A stretch of 64,000 nucleotides of DNA from Oricola nitratireducens (lineage in GTDB: Bacteria; Pseudomonadota; Alphaproteobacteria; Rhizobiales; Rhizobiaceae), in contig NZ_JACZCS010000001.1 in the NCBI RefSeq assembly GCF_014904745.1, positions 124,001-188,000 of the forward strand, given 5' to 3'. Below the pieces are notes generated by a model, which saw only the letters and a program-made list of their open reading frames with translations, had not been told where the DNA came from and did not search any database. A program made the position numbers and the translations under genes. The stretch's first letter is position 1; every line of letters begins with the position of its first letter. Positions 45,106 through 53,952 of this stretch are shown here, piece by piece.

Positions 45106-45635
45106 CCTGAAGGCGCACTTCATCGGGGCCGCAGATCGTTTTCATAATTCGTCCATGTCAAAGAACCCGGGCAAAGCCCGTAAGCGCGGCTGCGCGCCGG
45201 CGACGTTTTGCCGCCCATGCGGAGGCGTTCACGCGCAGCGGGAACTGCCGTGAGCTCGAATATGTGGAAGACGGGCGGCCGCAGGATCGCTCTGTCTAAT
45301 TGTGTATGTGCGATCTTACGACCGCCCGTTCGGTGGTCTTGCGACCGGACTCACCAGCCCGGATCCATCCGGAACTGCGCGCCCGCTGCCGCCCTGCCGT
45401 GGGGGCTCATCACCCAGCGACGCACCTCTGCGCCACCCGACAGGCACCGTCCCTCTCCCGGATGGTCGGTTCTAGACCCGGCTTCCCGAAAGGGCACGTA
45501 GAAGGATACCGGAGCCCGTGAAAGGTTGGATAAGGAAAGCGAAGATTTTTTACGGCCGGGTTCGCTTCGCGGCTGCCCTCATCTCCCATTATCCTCGGGT
45601 CATGCCCGGGATAACGTCCTGCGATCCACAGCCAG
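45106..45635. other. 530-bp gene-poor region between convergent genes
   Basis: No convincing gene is visible between the LysE exporter and comM. It contains a short CGGGC/GCCCG hairpin at 45168-45180, a central GC-rich part (45200-45500) that I compared by eye with RNase P RNA, tmRNA and signal recognition particle RNA without finding their conserved motifs, and a palindromic repeat at 45590-45613. An open frame at 45208-45501 has no recognisable product. It could hold an unknown small RNA or decayed sequence. Confidence 0.4.
45590..45613. repeat. REP-like palindromic element
   Basis: TATCC-T-CGGGT, the loop CAT and GCCCG-GGATA form an almost perfect hairpin with one bulged T. Elements of this form (a tcatgcccggg-type core) are common dispersed intergenic palindromes in alphaproteobacterial chromosomes. 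Only one copy is seen in this window. Confidence 0.5.
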
Positions 45636-47168
45636 TCACGCCGCCGACGCCAGCCGTTCTCCCGCGATACGATAGGAAATCGCCTCGGCGACGTGGATGC
45701 GGCCGGTCTGCGCCGCGCCATCGAGATCGGCGAGGGTGCGCGCGACCTTCATGATGCGGTGATAGGCGCGGGCGGAAAACTTCATCTGGTCGGCGGCGTT
45801 GCTGAGCAGTTCGAGCCCGCCGGCATCGACATCGGCGACCTGTTCGATCAAGGCCGTCGGGCAATGGGCGTTGGTGGTGACGCCCTTGATGCCGAGCGCC
45901 GCATAGCGTTCCGTCTGGATGAGGCGCGCGGCGGCGACGCGCCTGGCGACGGAGGCGCTCGTCTCACCGGGACGCGAGCGGATCAGGTCGCCCGGCATGA
46001 CGGCCGGCACCTCGACACGCAGATCGATCCTGTCCATCAGCGGACCGGAGATACGCGCCTGATAGTCAGCCTGGCAGCGCGGACCGCGCGCACAGGTGTG
46101 GCCCGGCTCGCCGGCCATGCCGCAGCGGCACGGGTTCATCGCCGCGACCAGCTGGATACGCGCCGGATAGGAAACGCGGTGATTGGCGCGGGCGATGACG
46201 CATTCGCCGGTTTCCAGCGGCTGGCGCAGCGCATCGAGCGCCTGCGGGGTGAATTCCGGGAACTCGTCAAGAAAGAGCACGCCGTTATGGGCGAGCGATA
46301 CCTCGCCCGGCTTCACGCGCAGGCCGCCGCCGACCATCGCCGCCATGGAGGCCGAGTGATGCGGCGCGCGGAAGGGCCGGCGGTCCGACAGCTTGCCGCC
46401 GGCAAGATGGCCGGCGACCGAGGCGATCATCGAGACGTCGAGCAGTTCGGCAGGCGAGAGCGGCGGCAGGATCGAGGGCAGGCGCTGCGCCAGCATGGAC
46501 TTTCCCGAGCCGGGCGGGCCGACCATCAGAAGATTGTGCCCGCCGGCAGCGGCGACCTCGAGGGCGCGCTTGGCCGTCTCCTGACCCTTGATGTCGGAGA
46601 GATCGGGCAGGTTCGCGGGCAGTTCGCGGCGCGCCGGTTGCGGCCGCGACAACACCTGCGTGCCGCGGAAATGATTGGCGAGCGAGATCAGGCTGGCGGG
46701 CGCGATGATGTCGACCTCCTCGCCGGCCCAGGCGGCCTCGGGGCCGCAGTCGCGCGGGCAGATCAGGCCCTTGCCTTGCGCGTTGGCCGCGATCGCCGCG
46801 GGCAGGACGCCGGCAACCGGCGCAATGGTGCCGTCGAGCGAGAGTTCGCCGAGCACCGAATAGCCGGACAGCGCGTCGGCCGGCACGGCGCCGAGCGCCG
46901 CCATCAGGCCGAGCGCGATCGGCAGGTCAAAATGCGAGCCTTCCTTGGGCAGGTCGGCGGGCGCCAGATTGACGGTGACCTTCTTGGGCGGCATCGACAG
47001 GCCGGAAGCATGCAACGCCGACTGGACCCGCTCGCGGCTCTCGGCGACCGCCTTGTCGGGCAGGCCGACGATATGCATGTTCACCTTGCCGGGCGCGACC
47101 ATGACCTGGACATCGACCGGCACGGCCTCGATGCCCTGGAACGATACTGTCGAAATGCGCGAAACCAT
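45636..47168 (-). CDS. comM: ComM/YifB-family Mg-chelatase-like AAA ATPase
   Basis: The 510-residue protein has the N-terminal ChlI-like domain (IVGLPDKAVAESRERVQSAL near residue 35), the P-loop GPPGSGKSMLAQRLP near residue 217, Walker B around LFLDEFPEF near residue 300 and a C-terminal domain with conserved cysteines. ComM is a hexameric helicase that drives branch migration during integration of foreign DNA in natural transformation. In related genomes it normally follows gshB directly; here an insertion separates them. Confidence 0.93.
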   Translation of the reverse strand: MVSRISTVSFQGIEAVPVDVQVMVAPGKVNMHIVGLPDKAVAESRERVQSALHASGLSMPPKKVTVNLAPADLPKEGSHFDLPIALGLMAALGAVPADALSGYSVLGELSLDGTIAPVAGVLPAAIAANAQGKGLICPRDCGPEAAWAGEEVDIIAPASLISLANHFRGTQVLSRPQPARRELPANLPDLSDIKGQETAKRALEVAAAGGHNLLMVGPPGSGKSMLAQRLPSILPPLSPAELLDVSMIASVAGHLAGGKLSDRRPFRAPHHSASMAAMVGGGLRVKPGEVSLAHNGVLFLDEFPEFTPQALDALRQPLETGECVIARANHRVSYPARIQLVAAMNPCRCGMAGEPGHTCARGPRCQADYQARISGPLMDRIDLRVEVPAVMPGDLIRSRPGETSASVARRVAAARLIQTERYAALGIKGVTTNAHCPTALIEQVADVDAGGLELLSNAADQMKFSARAYHRIMKVARTLADLDGAAQTGRIHVAEAISYRIAGERLASAA

Positions 47169-47310
47169 GAGCCTGCCCCCGCTGGATGGGGCTATTAAGA
47201 CTCAGAAAACGGAACAAGACAAGAACAAATTTGCAACCTTTGCACGCAACGCGTGATTCCGGGTTGTGCCCGGTTGCAGCCGTGGAACAAAAGGTTAAGG
47301 CGCGAGCGTC

Positions 47311-47353
47311 AGCGCTTCGCCTCGACCGCATCCCAGAACAAAGCGGCGATGTC
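47311..47353 (-). repeat. Displaced original 3' end of gshB (left direct repeat, putative att site)
   Basis: These 43 bases match 48592-48634 at 41 positions. Read on the minus strand they encode [14 protein letters not shown] followed by TGA, exactly the end of GshB. Both differences are synonymous (GTC/GTG and GAT/GAC), and the stop codon differs (TGA here, TAA in the live gene). This is therefore a severed gshB tail that lies where gshB should end before comM. Confidence 0.85.
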
Positions 47354-47414
47354 TGTAATTATCGACAATTCAATCGATATCTATAAAAAGTACCTCTCGC
47401 TAAAAAGGGGTTAG

Positions 47415-48557
47415 ATGATGAATGCTTCACGTCTTCGGGGCCTGCTTGACCACTTAATAGAGCTAAATTCGCGTCATCGGATCGCGAAATTATTATCGGC
47501 GGCTCACGGCCAACTCAGCAATCTCGCGGGTGAGCCGAGCAATGCATCTCATCAACAGGCATTGGTTGCATCAATTGTGAGTCTGGAAAATGCAGAAAGC
47601 GAAATGCTTTCCGAACTTACGCCCGCGCAGTTAGATTTCTTGGACGAACTGGATGGCCATACCTACTTCGATGGATCCATCGCTGATTTCATTCGAGAAA
47701 TTTTATCTGAAAATCCCGCCACACCTTCAGTCGCGCGCGACAAATTAGGTGAGTTTCAGACTGAACGAAATACATACCTCGAAAACATCACGAAGTTACG
47801 CGACTCGATGGAGCAACTGGGCATTGTTTCCGAGCCGTTGGAAGAGGGTCAAGCTGAGGTTGGTTTCTTAATACCGAGAGAAGTTTTCGAAAGCGAATTG
47901 AACAAGCTAATCGCTGAGTTGCGGATTCTGCGAAGAATGGTCAGGGCGTTTTCTGAGGCCTCAACGGGTGGCGCAGAAGAGATCGAAGTCCGTAGCATCT
48001 CAACATCAGATCCGTTGTTTTTCTTTGGACTTGGCGTCCCCACTATAATTGCAATCGGAAAAGCGACCACATGGGCGCTGAGTACTTGGAAGCAGGTTGA
48101 AGAAATCCGAAAGATTCGCGCGGAAACAGAGCACGTAAATGCGCTGAAAGACGGAGAAGTGGCGAAAATCCTTGACGCAAAAATCACGGAAACAATTGAA
48201 GCGGAAGTTAAAAAAGAGGCTGATAGAATTGCGAAGGCTTCACCCACTGATGGAGCTCGTAAGAATGAGCAGCGAACTGACCTCGAGTGGACGCTCAAAT
48301 CGCTTCTTGCCCACATTGAACGAGGTGTCACGATAGATATTCGCTTGGCGAAACCATCTATGGAAGTAAACGAGGAAGGTGAACCGAGGGAGCCGCCTGA
48401 AGCCTACCAAACACTTCAAAAGCTCACCACCGAACTTATTTTCCCACCTATTGGCGAAAGCGAACCGATCCTACAAATCCCGGCGCCGCCTGGTGATGAC
48501 AACACAAGCAGCAGAAATGCATCAACGCGAAGAAGGCGCCCTACCGCAAAGGAATAG
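47415..48557 (+). CDS. Unrecognised 380-residue protein on the gshB insertion
   Basis: I do not recognise the family with confidence. Residues 1-130 are predicted mainly helical, 155-180 form an amphipathic Leu/Arg-rich helix (ELNKLIAELRILRRMVRAFS), and one hydrophobic segment at 199-220 (DPLFFFGLGVPTIIAIGKAT) could span the membrane. A charged coiled coil follows at 225-275, and the tail is Arg/Lys-rich (residues 374-380). The layout suggests a membrane-anchored oligomer with a soluble sensor part. Codon use is AT-richer than all neighbours. A GGGG ribosome site fits either ATG 47415 or 47418. A TATAAA -10 box at about 47388 may drive it. Confidence 0.8.
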   Translation: MMNASRLRGLLDHLIELNSRHRIAKLLSAAHGQLSNLAGEPSNASHQQALVASIVSLENAESEMLSELTPAQLDFLDELDGHTYFDGSIADFIREILSENPATPSVARDKLGEFQTERNTYLENITKLRDSMEQLGIVSEPLEEGQAEVGFLIPREVFESELNKLIAELRILRRMVRAFSEASTGGAEEIEVRSISTSDPLFFFGLGVPTIIAIGKATTWALSTWKQVEEIRKIRAETEHVNALKDGEVAKILDAKITETIEAEVKKEADRIAKASPTDGARKNEQRTDLEWTLKSLLAHIERGVTIDIRLAKPSMEVNEEGEPREPPEAYQTLQKLTTELIFPPIGESEPILQIPAPPGDDNTSSRNASTRRRRPTAKE

Positions 48558-48564
48558 GCCACCG

Positions 48565-48591
48565 GGCGATTAGTTAAGCGCCATTTTTTTT
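48565..48591 (+). terminator. Weak terminator-like sequence after the insertion gene
   Basis: A short GGCG/CGCC stem with an A/T-rich loop is followed by eight T residues on the plus strand, just before the right direct repeat. The stem is only four pairs, so termination may be inefficient. Confidence 0.4.
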
Positions 48592-49528
48592 AGCGCTTCG
48601 CCTCCACCGCGTCCCAGAACAAAGCGGCGATGTCGGCGCCGCCGAAGTTCTTCACCTCACGGATGCCGGTGGGAGACGTGACGTTGATTTCCGTCATCAA
48701 TCCGCCGATGACGTCGATGCCGACCAGGATGAACCCGCGTTCGCGCAATGACGGGCCGATGCGCTCGCAGATCTCCAGCTCGCGCGCGGTCATCTCGGTC
48801 GCCAGCGCCTTGCCGCCGACATGCATGTTGGAGCGGGCGTCGTTCTCGTCGGGGACACGGTTGATGGCGCCGACGGGCTTGCCGTCGATCAGGATAATGC
48901 GCTTGTCGCCGCCGCGCACGTCGTCGAGATAGCGCTGGACGATGATCGGCTCGCGCGTCAACTGGCCGAACATCTCCATCAGCGAGGTCAGGTTGCGGTC
49001 GCCGTCGCGCAGGTGGAACACGCCGGCCCCGCCATTGCCGTAGATCGGCTTGAGGATGATGTCGCCGAACTCGCGGCGGAAATCCCAGATCTCCTCGATG
49101 TCCTTGGTGATCATCGTTTCCGGCATCAGGTCGGCGAACTCGGTGACGAAGATCTTCTCCGGCGAATTGCGCACCCAGGCCGGATCGTTGACGACCAGCG
49201 TCTTCGGGTGGATGCGCTCGAGCAGATGCGTCGTGGTGATGTAGTTCATGTCGAAGGGCGGATCCTGGCGCAGCAGCACCACGTCCATTTCCGACAGGTC
49301 GGTACGCGCCGCGGCGCCGAGGGCGTAATGATCGCCCTGCACGTCGCGCACGGTCAGCGGTTCGATGCGGGCACTGACGGCGCCGTTGCGCATGGTCAGG
49401 CGATCCGGCGTGTAATGGAAAAGTTCGTGGCCGCGCGCCTGCGCCTCCAGACACATGGCGAAGGTCGAATCGCCGGCAATCCGGACAGTTGAGATATGGT
49501 CCATCTGGACGGCGACCTTGAGAGCCAT
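48590..49528 (-). CDS. gshB: Glutathione synthetase
   Basis: The 312-residue ATP-grasp enzyme joins gamma-glutamylcysteine and glycine. [20 protein letters not shown] near residue 85, [12 protein letters not shown] near residue 160 and [12 protein letters not shown] near residue 285 are the normal active-site motifs. The last 14 codons and the TAA stop lie in the right direct repeat and probably came with the insertion, which keeps the protein intact. The upstream neighbour is yraN, the standard order. Confidence 0.96.
   Translation of the reverse strand: MALKVAVQMDHISTVRIAGDSTFAMCLEAQARGHELFHYTPDRLTMRNGAVSARIEPLTVRDVQGDHYALGAAARTDLSEMDVVLLRQDPPFDMNYITTTHLLERIHPKTLVVNDPAWVRNSPEKIFVTEFADLMPETMITKDIEEIWDFRREFGDIILKPIYGNGGAGVFHLRDGDRNLTSLMEMFGQLTREPIIVQRYLDDVRGGDKRIILIDGKPVGAINRVPDENDARSNMHVGGKALATEMTARELEICERIGPSLRERGFILVGIDVIGGLMTEINVTSPTGIREVKNFGGADIAALFWDAVEAKR
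48592..48634 (-). repeat. Right direct repeat forming the current gshB 3' end (putative att site)
   Basis: This copy is the functional end of gshB, with the TAA stop at 48590-48592. It matches 47311-47353 at 41 of 43 bases, including a shared run of 23 identical bases at the inner side where recombination could have occurred. Confidence 0.85.
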
Positions 49529-49586
49529 GATTTCGTTCCCGTTGAAAACCGACCGCTTAAGTGGCGGGTTCGGAGCGGAAAATCAA

Positions 49587-49973
49587 TCAGGGATAAATCG
49601 CGATGACGTGAACCGGCCAGCGGCGGGGCAATACTGCGACCAGATCGAAGCGCATGGACAGGCGGGCATGGTCCGGCTGGCGCGACAGCCAGATGTCCGC
49701 GGCAGCCTCGATGCGGCGCAGCGCCGCCGGGGTGACGGCGTCCATCGCCTGCGTGAGCGTCGGGCGCGCCTTGACCTCGACAATGGCGACGAGATCGCCG
49801 CGCCGGGCGATCAGGTCGATCTCGCCGGCAGGGGTCTTGAAACGGCGGGCGAGGATGCGGAAACCCTTGAGGCGGAGCGCCCAGGCGGCAAGGATCTCGC
49901 CGCGATGGCCGAGGCCATAGGCGGCGCGGCGCTTTTGTTTCGCCGGCTCACGGCTCATTGCTCGTCTTGCCAT
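49587..49973 (-). CDS. YraN/UPF0102 family nuclease-like protein
   Basis: The 128-residue protein has the restriction-endonuclease-like core [20 protein letters not shown], near residues 50-70, preceded by [17 protein letters not shown]. These are the PD-(D/E)xK nuclease positions. Its role is unsettled and may relate to Holliday junctions or DNA uptake. I prefer the ATG at 49973 because it follows AAGGG, although this overlaps rsmI by 26 bases. The place between rsmI and gshB is conserved. Confidence 0.92.
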   Translation of the reverse strand: MARRAMSREPAKQKRRAAYGLGHRGEILAAWALRLKGFRILARRFKTPAGEIDLIARRGDLVAIVEVKARPTLTQAMDAVTPAALRRIEAAADIWLSRQPDHARLSMRFDLVAVLPRRWPVHVIAIYP

Positions 49974-50862
49974 CGCCGCCCTTCAGCTCCAGCAGGCGGG
50001 CATAGAGATCGGCCTTGGACAGGCCGGTCGAGCCGGCCGCCTCGCGGGCGGCGCGGGAAACCGGCATGGTTTCGAGCAGGTCGCGCAACAGCGCGTCAAC
50101 GCGTTCCGGCGTCCATTCGGCATGGTCGTCCGGCGCGGGCGCGATCAGCAGAACGATCTCTCCCTTGATCGTTTCGGATGCGAACTGATCCATGACCTCC
50201 AATGACGGACCGGTCCGGATCGTCTCGAAACGCTTGGTCAGTTCGCGCGCGACCGTGACCATGCGTTCCGGGCCGAAGACGTCGGCAATGGCGGCGAGCG
50301 CGGCTTTCAGGCGGGCGGGCGATTCGAAAGCGATCAGCGTCGAGGGGACATGCGCCAATTCGGCAAGGCGGGCGCGGCGCGCGGCGTCCCTGGCCGGCAG
50401 GAAGCCGATGAAGCGAAAGTCGTCGCTCGGCATGCCGGAAGCGGCGAGCGCGGCAAGCGGCGCCGAGGCGCCGGGGATCGGGATGACTCGGAGTCCTTCC
50501 TCGCGCGCGGTCCTGACGAGACGGAAGCCGGGATCGGAGACGAGCGGCGTGCCGGCGTCGGAAACGAGCGCCACCGTCTTGCCTTCCTTCAAGGCAGCGA
50601 TCAGCCTCGGGCCAGCGCTGTCTGCATTATGCTCGTGATATGCGACCGGCCTGGCGCGGATGCCGTAGCGGTCGAGCAGGCGGCGGGTGATACGGGTGTC
50701 CTCGCAGGCGAGCACGTCGCAGGCGGCAAGCGTCTCCAGCGCGCGGATGGTGATGTCACCCAGATTGCCGATCGGCGTGGCGACGATATAGAGGCCGGGC
50801 TCAAGCGGCGGCGCGGTCAGCTGATGACCGCCGATCAGGAAAGTACGGTCGTCCGCGCTCAT
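49948..50862 (-). CDS. rsmI: 16S rRNA (cytidine(1402)-2'-O)-methyltransferase
   Basis: The 304-residue SAM-dependent enzyme 2'-O-methylates C1402 of 16S r[23 protein letters not shown] near residue 23 and [15 protein letters not shown] near residue 55 are the tetrapyrrole-methylase-fold motifs, with [12 protein letters not shown] near residue 100. It overlaps hemW by four bases on one side and yraN by 26 bases on the other, so the genes are tightly coupled. Confidence 0.95.
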   Translation of the reverse strand: MSADDRTFLIGGHQLTAPPLEPGLYIVATPIGNLGDITIRALETLAACDVLACEDTRITRRLLDRYGIRARPVAYHEHNADSAGPRLIAALKEGKTVALVSDAGTPLVSDPGFRLVRTAREEGLRVIPIPGASAPLAALAASGMPSDDFRFIGFLPARDAARRARLAELAHVPSTLIAFESPARLKAALAAIADVFGPERMVTVARELTKRFETIRTGPSLEVMDQFASETIKGEIVLLIAPAPDDHAEWTPERVDALLRDLLETMPVSRAAREAAGSTGLSKADLYARLLELKGGDGKTSNEP

Positions 50863-52061
50863 GCCGCCAACTCCGCGACAAGCGCGTTGAGGACAAGGCG
50901 GCCGCTTTGCGTCGCGCGGATGCGGCTGTTGGCAACCGGTTCGACCAGCTTCTCCTCCTGCAGCATGGCGAGGCGGGCGGGATCGAAGCTGCGGCCCGAC
51001 AGCGCCTCGTAGCGCGCCACATCGATGCCCTCGACAAGCCGCAGGCCCATCAGCAGCATCTCGTCGCCCTGCGCTTCAGCGTCCAGGCTTTCCTCCTCGA
51101 CAATGCCATGGCCGGTTTCGGTGACTTTTTCGGCCCATGTCTCCGGAACGCGCTCGGCGATGGTGACGCGTTTCTTGCCGTCCTCGACGCAGAAACGGCC
51201 ATGTGCGCCGGGGCCGGTTCCGACATAGTCGCCATAGCGCCAATAGGTGAGGTTGTGGCGCGATTCCGCGCCAGGGACGGCATGGTTGGAGATTTCGTAA
51301 GCCGGCAAACCGAGCTCAGCGGTCACGGTATTGGTGAGTTCGTAGAGATCGGCGGCGCGATCCGCATCGGGAATGCCAATCTTTCCGGCCTCGAACAGCG
51401 CCTTGAACGGCGTGCCGTCCTCGATGGTCAACTGGTAGAGCGAGAGATGGTCGGCGGCATGGCCGATCGCCGCGCGCAATTCGGCCTCCCATGCCTCGAG
51501 CGTCTGGCCGGGGCGGACATAGATCAGGTCGAAGGAGAGGCGCGGGAAGGTGTCGCGCGCCATGGCGATGGCTTTTAAAGCCTCCTCGGTATTGTGCAGC
51601 CGGCCAAGGAATTTCAAGTCGGCATCGTTCAGCGCCTGGACGCCGAGCGACAGGCGGTTGACGCCGGCGGCGCGATAGCCGGCAAAACGTACTGCATCGG
51701 CGGAAGACGGGTTGGCCTCCATCGTGATCTCGATGCCGGCGGGCAAGGTCCAGAGCCCGTCCGCCGTCTCCAGCAGGGCGCCCACGGTTTCCGGCCGCAT
51801 CAGCGACGGCGTGCCGCCGCCGATGAAGACGCTCGTCACGTCACGCGGACCGGTCCAGCCGCGCATGGTTTCCATCTCGCGGCGAAAGGCCTCGACGAAG
51901 CGGGCCTGATCGACCGGCTGATGGCGGACATGGGAGTTGAAGTCGCAATAGGGGCACTTGGCCGCGCAGAACGGCCAGTGGATATAGACGCCGAAACCCG
52001 GCGACCCGTCGTCGCCGTTTACACGGGATGTCTTCGCCCTATGCAACGCCGAGGCATTCAT
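50859..52061 (-). CDS. hemW: HemW radical SAM heme chaperone
   Basis: The 400-residue protein has the radical-SAM cluster motif [10 protein letters not shown] near residue 33 with the additional cysteine of this branch, and the GGGTPSLM motif near residue 75. It was long annotated as coproporphyrinogen III oxidase-like, but it lacks that enzyme's extra N-terminal residues and is regarded as a heme chaperone. Its start overlaps the rdgB coding end by 23 bases, and it is the only ATG upstream of the cluster motif. Confidence 0.92.
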   Translation of the reverse strand: MNASALHRAKTSRVNGDDGSPGFGVYIHWPFCAAKCPYCDFNSHVRHQPVDQARFVEAFRREMETMRGWTGPRDVTSVFIGGGTPSLMRPETVGALLETADGLWTLPAGIEITMEANPSSADAVRFAGYRAAGVNRLSLGVQALNDADLKFLGRLHNTEEALKAIAMARDTFPRLSFDLIYVRPGQTLEAWEAELRAAIGHAADHLSLYQLTIEDGTPFKALFEAGKIGIPDADRAADLYELTNTVTAELGLPAYEISNHAVPGAESRHNLTYWRYGDYVGTGPGAHGRFCVEDGKKRVTIAERVPETWAEKVTETGHGIVEEESLDAEAQGDEMLLMGLRLVEGIDVARYEALSGRSFDPARLAMLQEEKLVEPVANSRIRATQSGRLVLNALVAELAA

Positions 52062-52689
52062 GGGCGAATGTCCGGAAAGCGCGGGCGCGGTGCGACAGTG
52101 CCTGCGCGTCGCCCGGCTTCCAGCCGTGTTTCTGTTCGGCGGTCATCTCGCCGAAGGTGATGTCGTAGCCGTCCGGTTTGAAGACCGGATCATAGCCGAA
52201 ACCGAGCGTGCCGCGCGGCGGCCAGACCAGCGCGCCCTCGACCTCACCGCGGAAAAATTCGACGTGTCCGTCCGGGAAAGCGAGGCACAATACCGAGACG
52301 AAGCGGGCGGTGCGGTTCTTCGGATCGGACGCGCCCTTTTCGGCCAGCTTCTCCTCGACATTGCGCATCGCCATCGCGAAATCGCGGCTGCCGTCCGGCA
52401 GTTCAGCCCAGTCGGCGGTGTAGACGCCGGGCTGGCCGTCAAGCGCGTCGACACAGATGCCGCTGTCGTCGGAGAGCGCGGGAAGGCCGGTCGCCTGCAT
52501 GGCGGCCACGGCCTTGGTCTTCGCGTTTTCCTCGAAGGTGGTACCGTGCTCGGGCGGCTCGGCAAGGCCGAGTTCGCCGGCCGAGGTGACCTCGAAGCCG
52601 AAGGGTCCGATCAGATCGCGCATCTCGCGCAGTTTGCCGGCATTGTGCGTGGCGAGCACAAGTTTTCCCGGTTCGAGCTTGCGTGTCAT
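52039..52689 (-). CDS. rdgB: RdgB/HAM1-type non-canonical purine NTP pyrophosphatase
   Basis: The 216-residue enzyme removes dITP, ITP and XTP from the nucleotide pool. [17 protein letters not shown] near residue 12 and [14 protein letters not shown] near residue 70 hold the nucleotide and metal sites, and [12 protein letters not shown] near residue 155 is the third motif. It overlaps the VOC gene upstream by four bases and hemW downstream, continuing the conserved rph-rdgB-hemW order. Confidence 0.95.
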   Translation of the reverse strand: MTRKLEPGKLVLATHNAGKLREMRDLIGPFGFEVTSAGELGLAEPPEHGTTFEENAKTKAVAAMQATGLPALSDDSGICVDALDGQPGVYTADWAELPDGSRDFAMAMRNVEEKLAEKGASDPKNRTARFVSVLCLAFPDGHVEFFRGEVEGALVWPPRGTLGFGYDPVFKPDGYDITFGEMTAEQKHGWKPGDAQALSHRARAFRTFAHECLGVA

Positions 52690-53099
52690 TCCAGTCCCCA
52701 GAGTTTCGGCTCGGCGATTTCGAGGCTGTTGCCGTCGGGATCGCGGAAATAGATCGATCGGGCGCCGTTCGGCCAGCGGAAATCGGCCTCGATTGCGACG
52801 CCCTTGTCCTCAAGCTGCCGCCGCCATTCGGTCATGTATTCGGCACCGACCCTGAAACAGACATGGCCGGGGCCGGTGGCGCCGTGGGGCGGCACCGGCA
52901 TGGCGGGATTTCCGGGCGGTTTGGATGTCTCCCCGGCCACGAACAGCAAGAGCATGCCCCGGCCACAGCGGAAGAAGACATGCCGTCCCTCGACCTGCAC
53001 CACCCGTTCCAGTCCGAGCACGCCGGCATAGAAGCGCTCCGCAATGTCCAGATCGGCGACGTAGAGTGCCGTTTCAAGGACGCCTTCCGGATGCAACAT
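52686..53099 (-). CDS. VOC/glyoxalase-fold protein between rph and rdgB
   Basis: The 137-residue protein has two beta-alpha-beta-beta-beta units, starting [20 protein letters not shown] and ending [18 protein letters not shown], as in fosfomycin-resistance and glyoxalase-like VOC proteins. The DPDGN loop near the end supplies a metal ligand. The substrate is unknown. It lies between rph and rdgB with a six-base gap and a four-base overlap. Confidence 0.88.
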   Translation of the reverse strand: MLHPEGVLETALYVADLDIAERFYAGVLGLERVVQVEGRHVFFRCGRGMLLLFVAGETSKPPGNPAMPVPPHGATGPGHVCFRVGAEYMTEWRRQLEDKGVAIEADFRWPNGARSIYFRDPDGNSLEIAEPKLWGLE

Positions 53100-53105
53100 G
53101 GCCGT

Positions 53106-53828
53106 TCAGGCCCCGACGGCCTGTTTCTGCAGTTCGACGATCTGGGCGATGGCCGCATGCGCCTGGTCGAACAGGGCGTTGAACTCGTCGCGGCTGAACG
53201 GAGCGCCCTCACCCGTACCCTGGATTTCGACGATGCCGCCGGAACCGGTCATAACGAAATTGGCGTCGGTCTCGGCCTGCGAATCCTCGGCGTAGTCGAG
53301 GTCGGTGACCGGCGTGCCCTGATAGACGCCGCAAGAAACCGCGGCGACGTGATCCTTGAGAACGCGGGTCTTGGAGGCCATCTGGCGCTGGTGCATCCAG
53401 TCGAGGCAGTCGTGCAGCGCGATCCAGCCGCCGGTGATCGAAGCGGTGCGGGTGCCGCCATCGGCCTGGATGACGTCGCAGTCGATGGTGATCTGGCGCT
53501 CGCCGAGCGCCTCAAGATCGACGACGGCGCGCATGGAGCGGCCGATCAGGCGCTGGATTTCCAGCGTGCGGCCGCCCTGCTTGCCGGCGGACGCCTCGCG
53601 GCGCATGCGGTCGCCGGTCGAACGCGGCAACATGCCGTATTCGGCGGTCACCCAGCCGCGGCCGGAATTACGCATCCAGCCGGGCACGCGCTCCTCGAGA
53701 CTGGCCGTGCAAAGCACATGCGTATCGCCGAACTTGACGAGGCAGGACCCCTCGGCATGTTTCGAGACACCGCGCTCGAAAGATATGGTACGCATCTGGT
53801 CGGGCATGCGTCCGGACGGTCTTGCCAT
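53106..53828 (-). CDS. rph: Ribonuclease PH
   Basis: The 240-residue phosphorolytic exonuclease trims tRNA 3' ends. It begins [20 protein letters not shown] and contains RRSTGDRM-like phosphate-binding residues near position 70 ([20 protein letters not shown]) and [14 protein letters not shown] near residue 125. All are normal. It is divergent from hrcA, the standard arrangement in this group. Confidence 0.95.
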   Translation of the reverse strand: MARPSGRMPDQMRTISFERGVSKHAEGSCLVKFGDTHVLCTASLEERVPGWMRNSGRGWVTAEYGMLPRSTGDRMRREASAGKQGGRTLEIQRLIGRSMRAVVDLEALGERQITIDCDVIQADGGTRTASITGGWIALHDCLDWMHQRQMASKTRVLKDHVAAVSCGVYQGTPVTDLDYAEDSQAETDANFVMTGSGGIVEIQGTGEGAPFSRDEFNALFDQAHAAIAQIVELQKQAVGA

Positions 53829-53893
53829 GGATAAACCTCGCTTAATCGAATTTCGGTTCTTCTAGGCCGCTATGGAAGCCGGCGGCAATATGT

Positions 53894-53921
53894 TTGTTTG
53901 CAGGCAAGCACATTATATATG
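53894..53921 (+). promoter_or_regulatory. Putative hrcA promoter
   Basis: TTGTTT and TATATG with a 16-base spacer lie 32 bp upstream of the hrcA start in the 124-bp divergent gap from rph. The match is fair. I see no CIRCE element (TTAGCACTC-N9-GAGTGCTAA) here. Confidence 0.4.
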
Positions 53922-53952
53922 ATTAGAAGAAACCAGGTTTCGGCCGACGACA

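Larger units (their letters stand above)
47311..48634. mobile_element. Putative integrated element at the 3' end of gshB
   Basis: A 1.24-kb AT-richer segment (47354-48591) is bounded by 43-bp direct repeats of the gshB 3' end. This is the usual result of site-specific integration into the end of a gene: the incoming DNA supplies a replacement 3' end and the old one is left on the other side. The insert carries one gene of unknown function and no integrase. It may be a minimal passenger of an integrase encoded elsewhere or the remnant of a larger element. Confidence 0.65.

Noticed and set aside
45200-45500. RNase P RNA, tmRNA or SRP RNA candidate
   Set aside because: I looked for the conserved RNase P core, the tmRNA tag region and the SRP tetraloop region and did not find them, although GACCCGGCTT at 45474 vaguely recalls the RNase P 3' part.
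45208-45501. A possible 97-codon gene in the gap before comM
   Set aside because: No ribosome site or recognisable family is present, and composition looks like shadow translation of GC-rich noncoding DNA.
53829-53952. CIRCE element before hrcA
   Set aside because: No TTAGCACTC/GAGTGCTAA inverted repeat is present in the gap.
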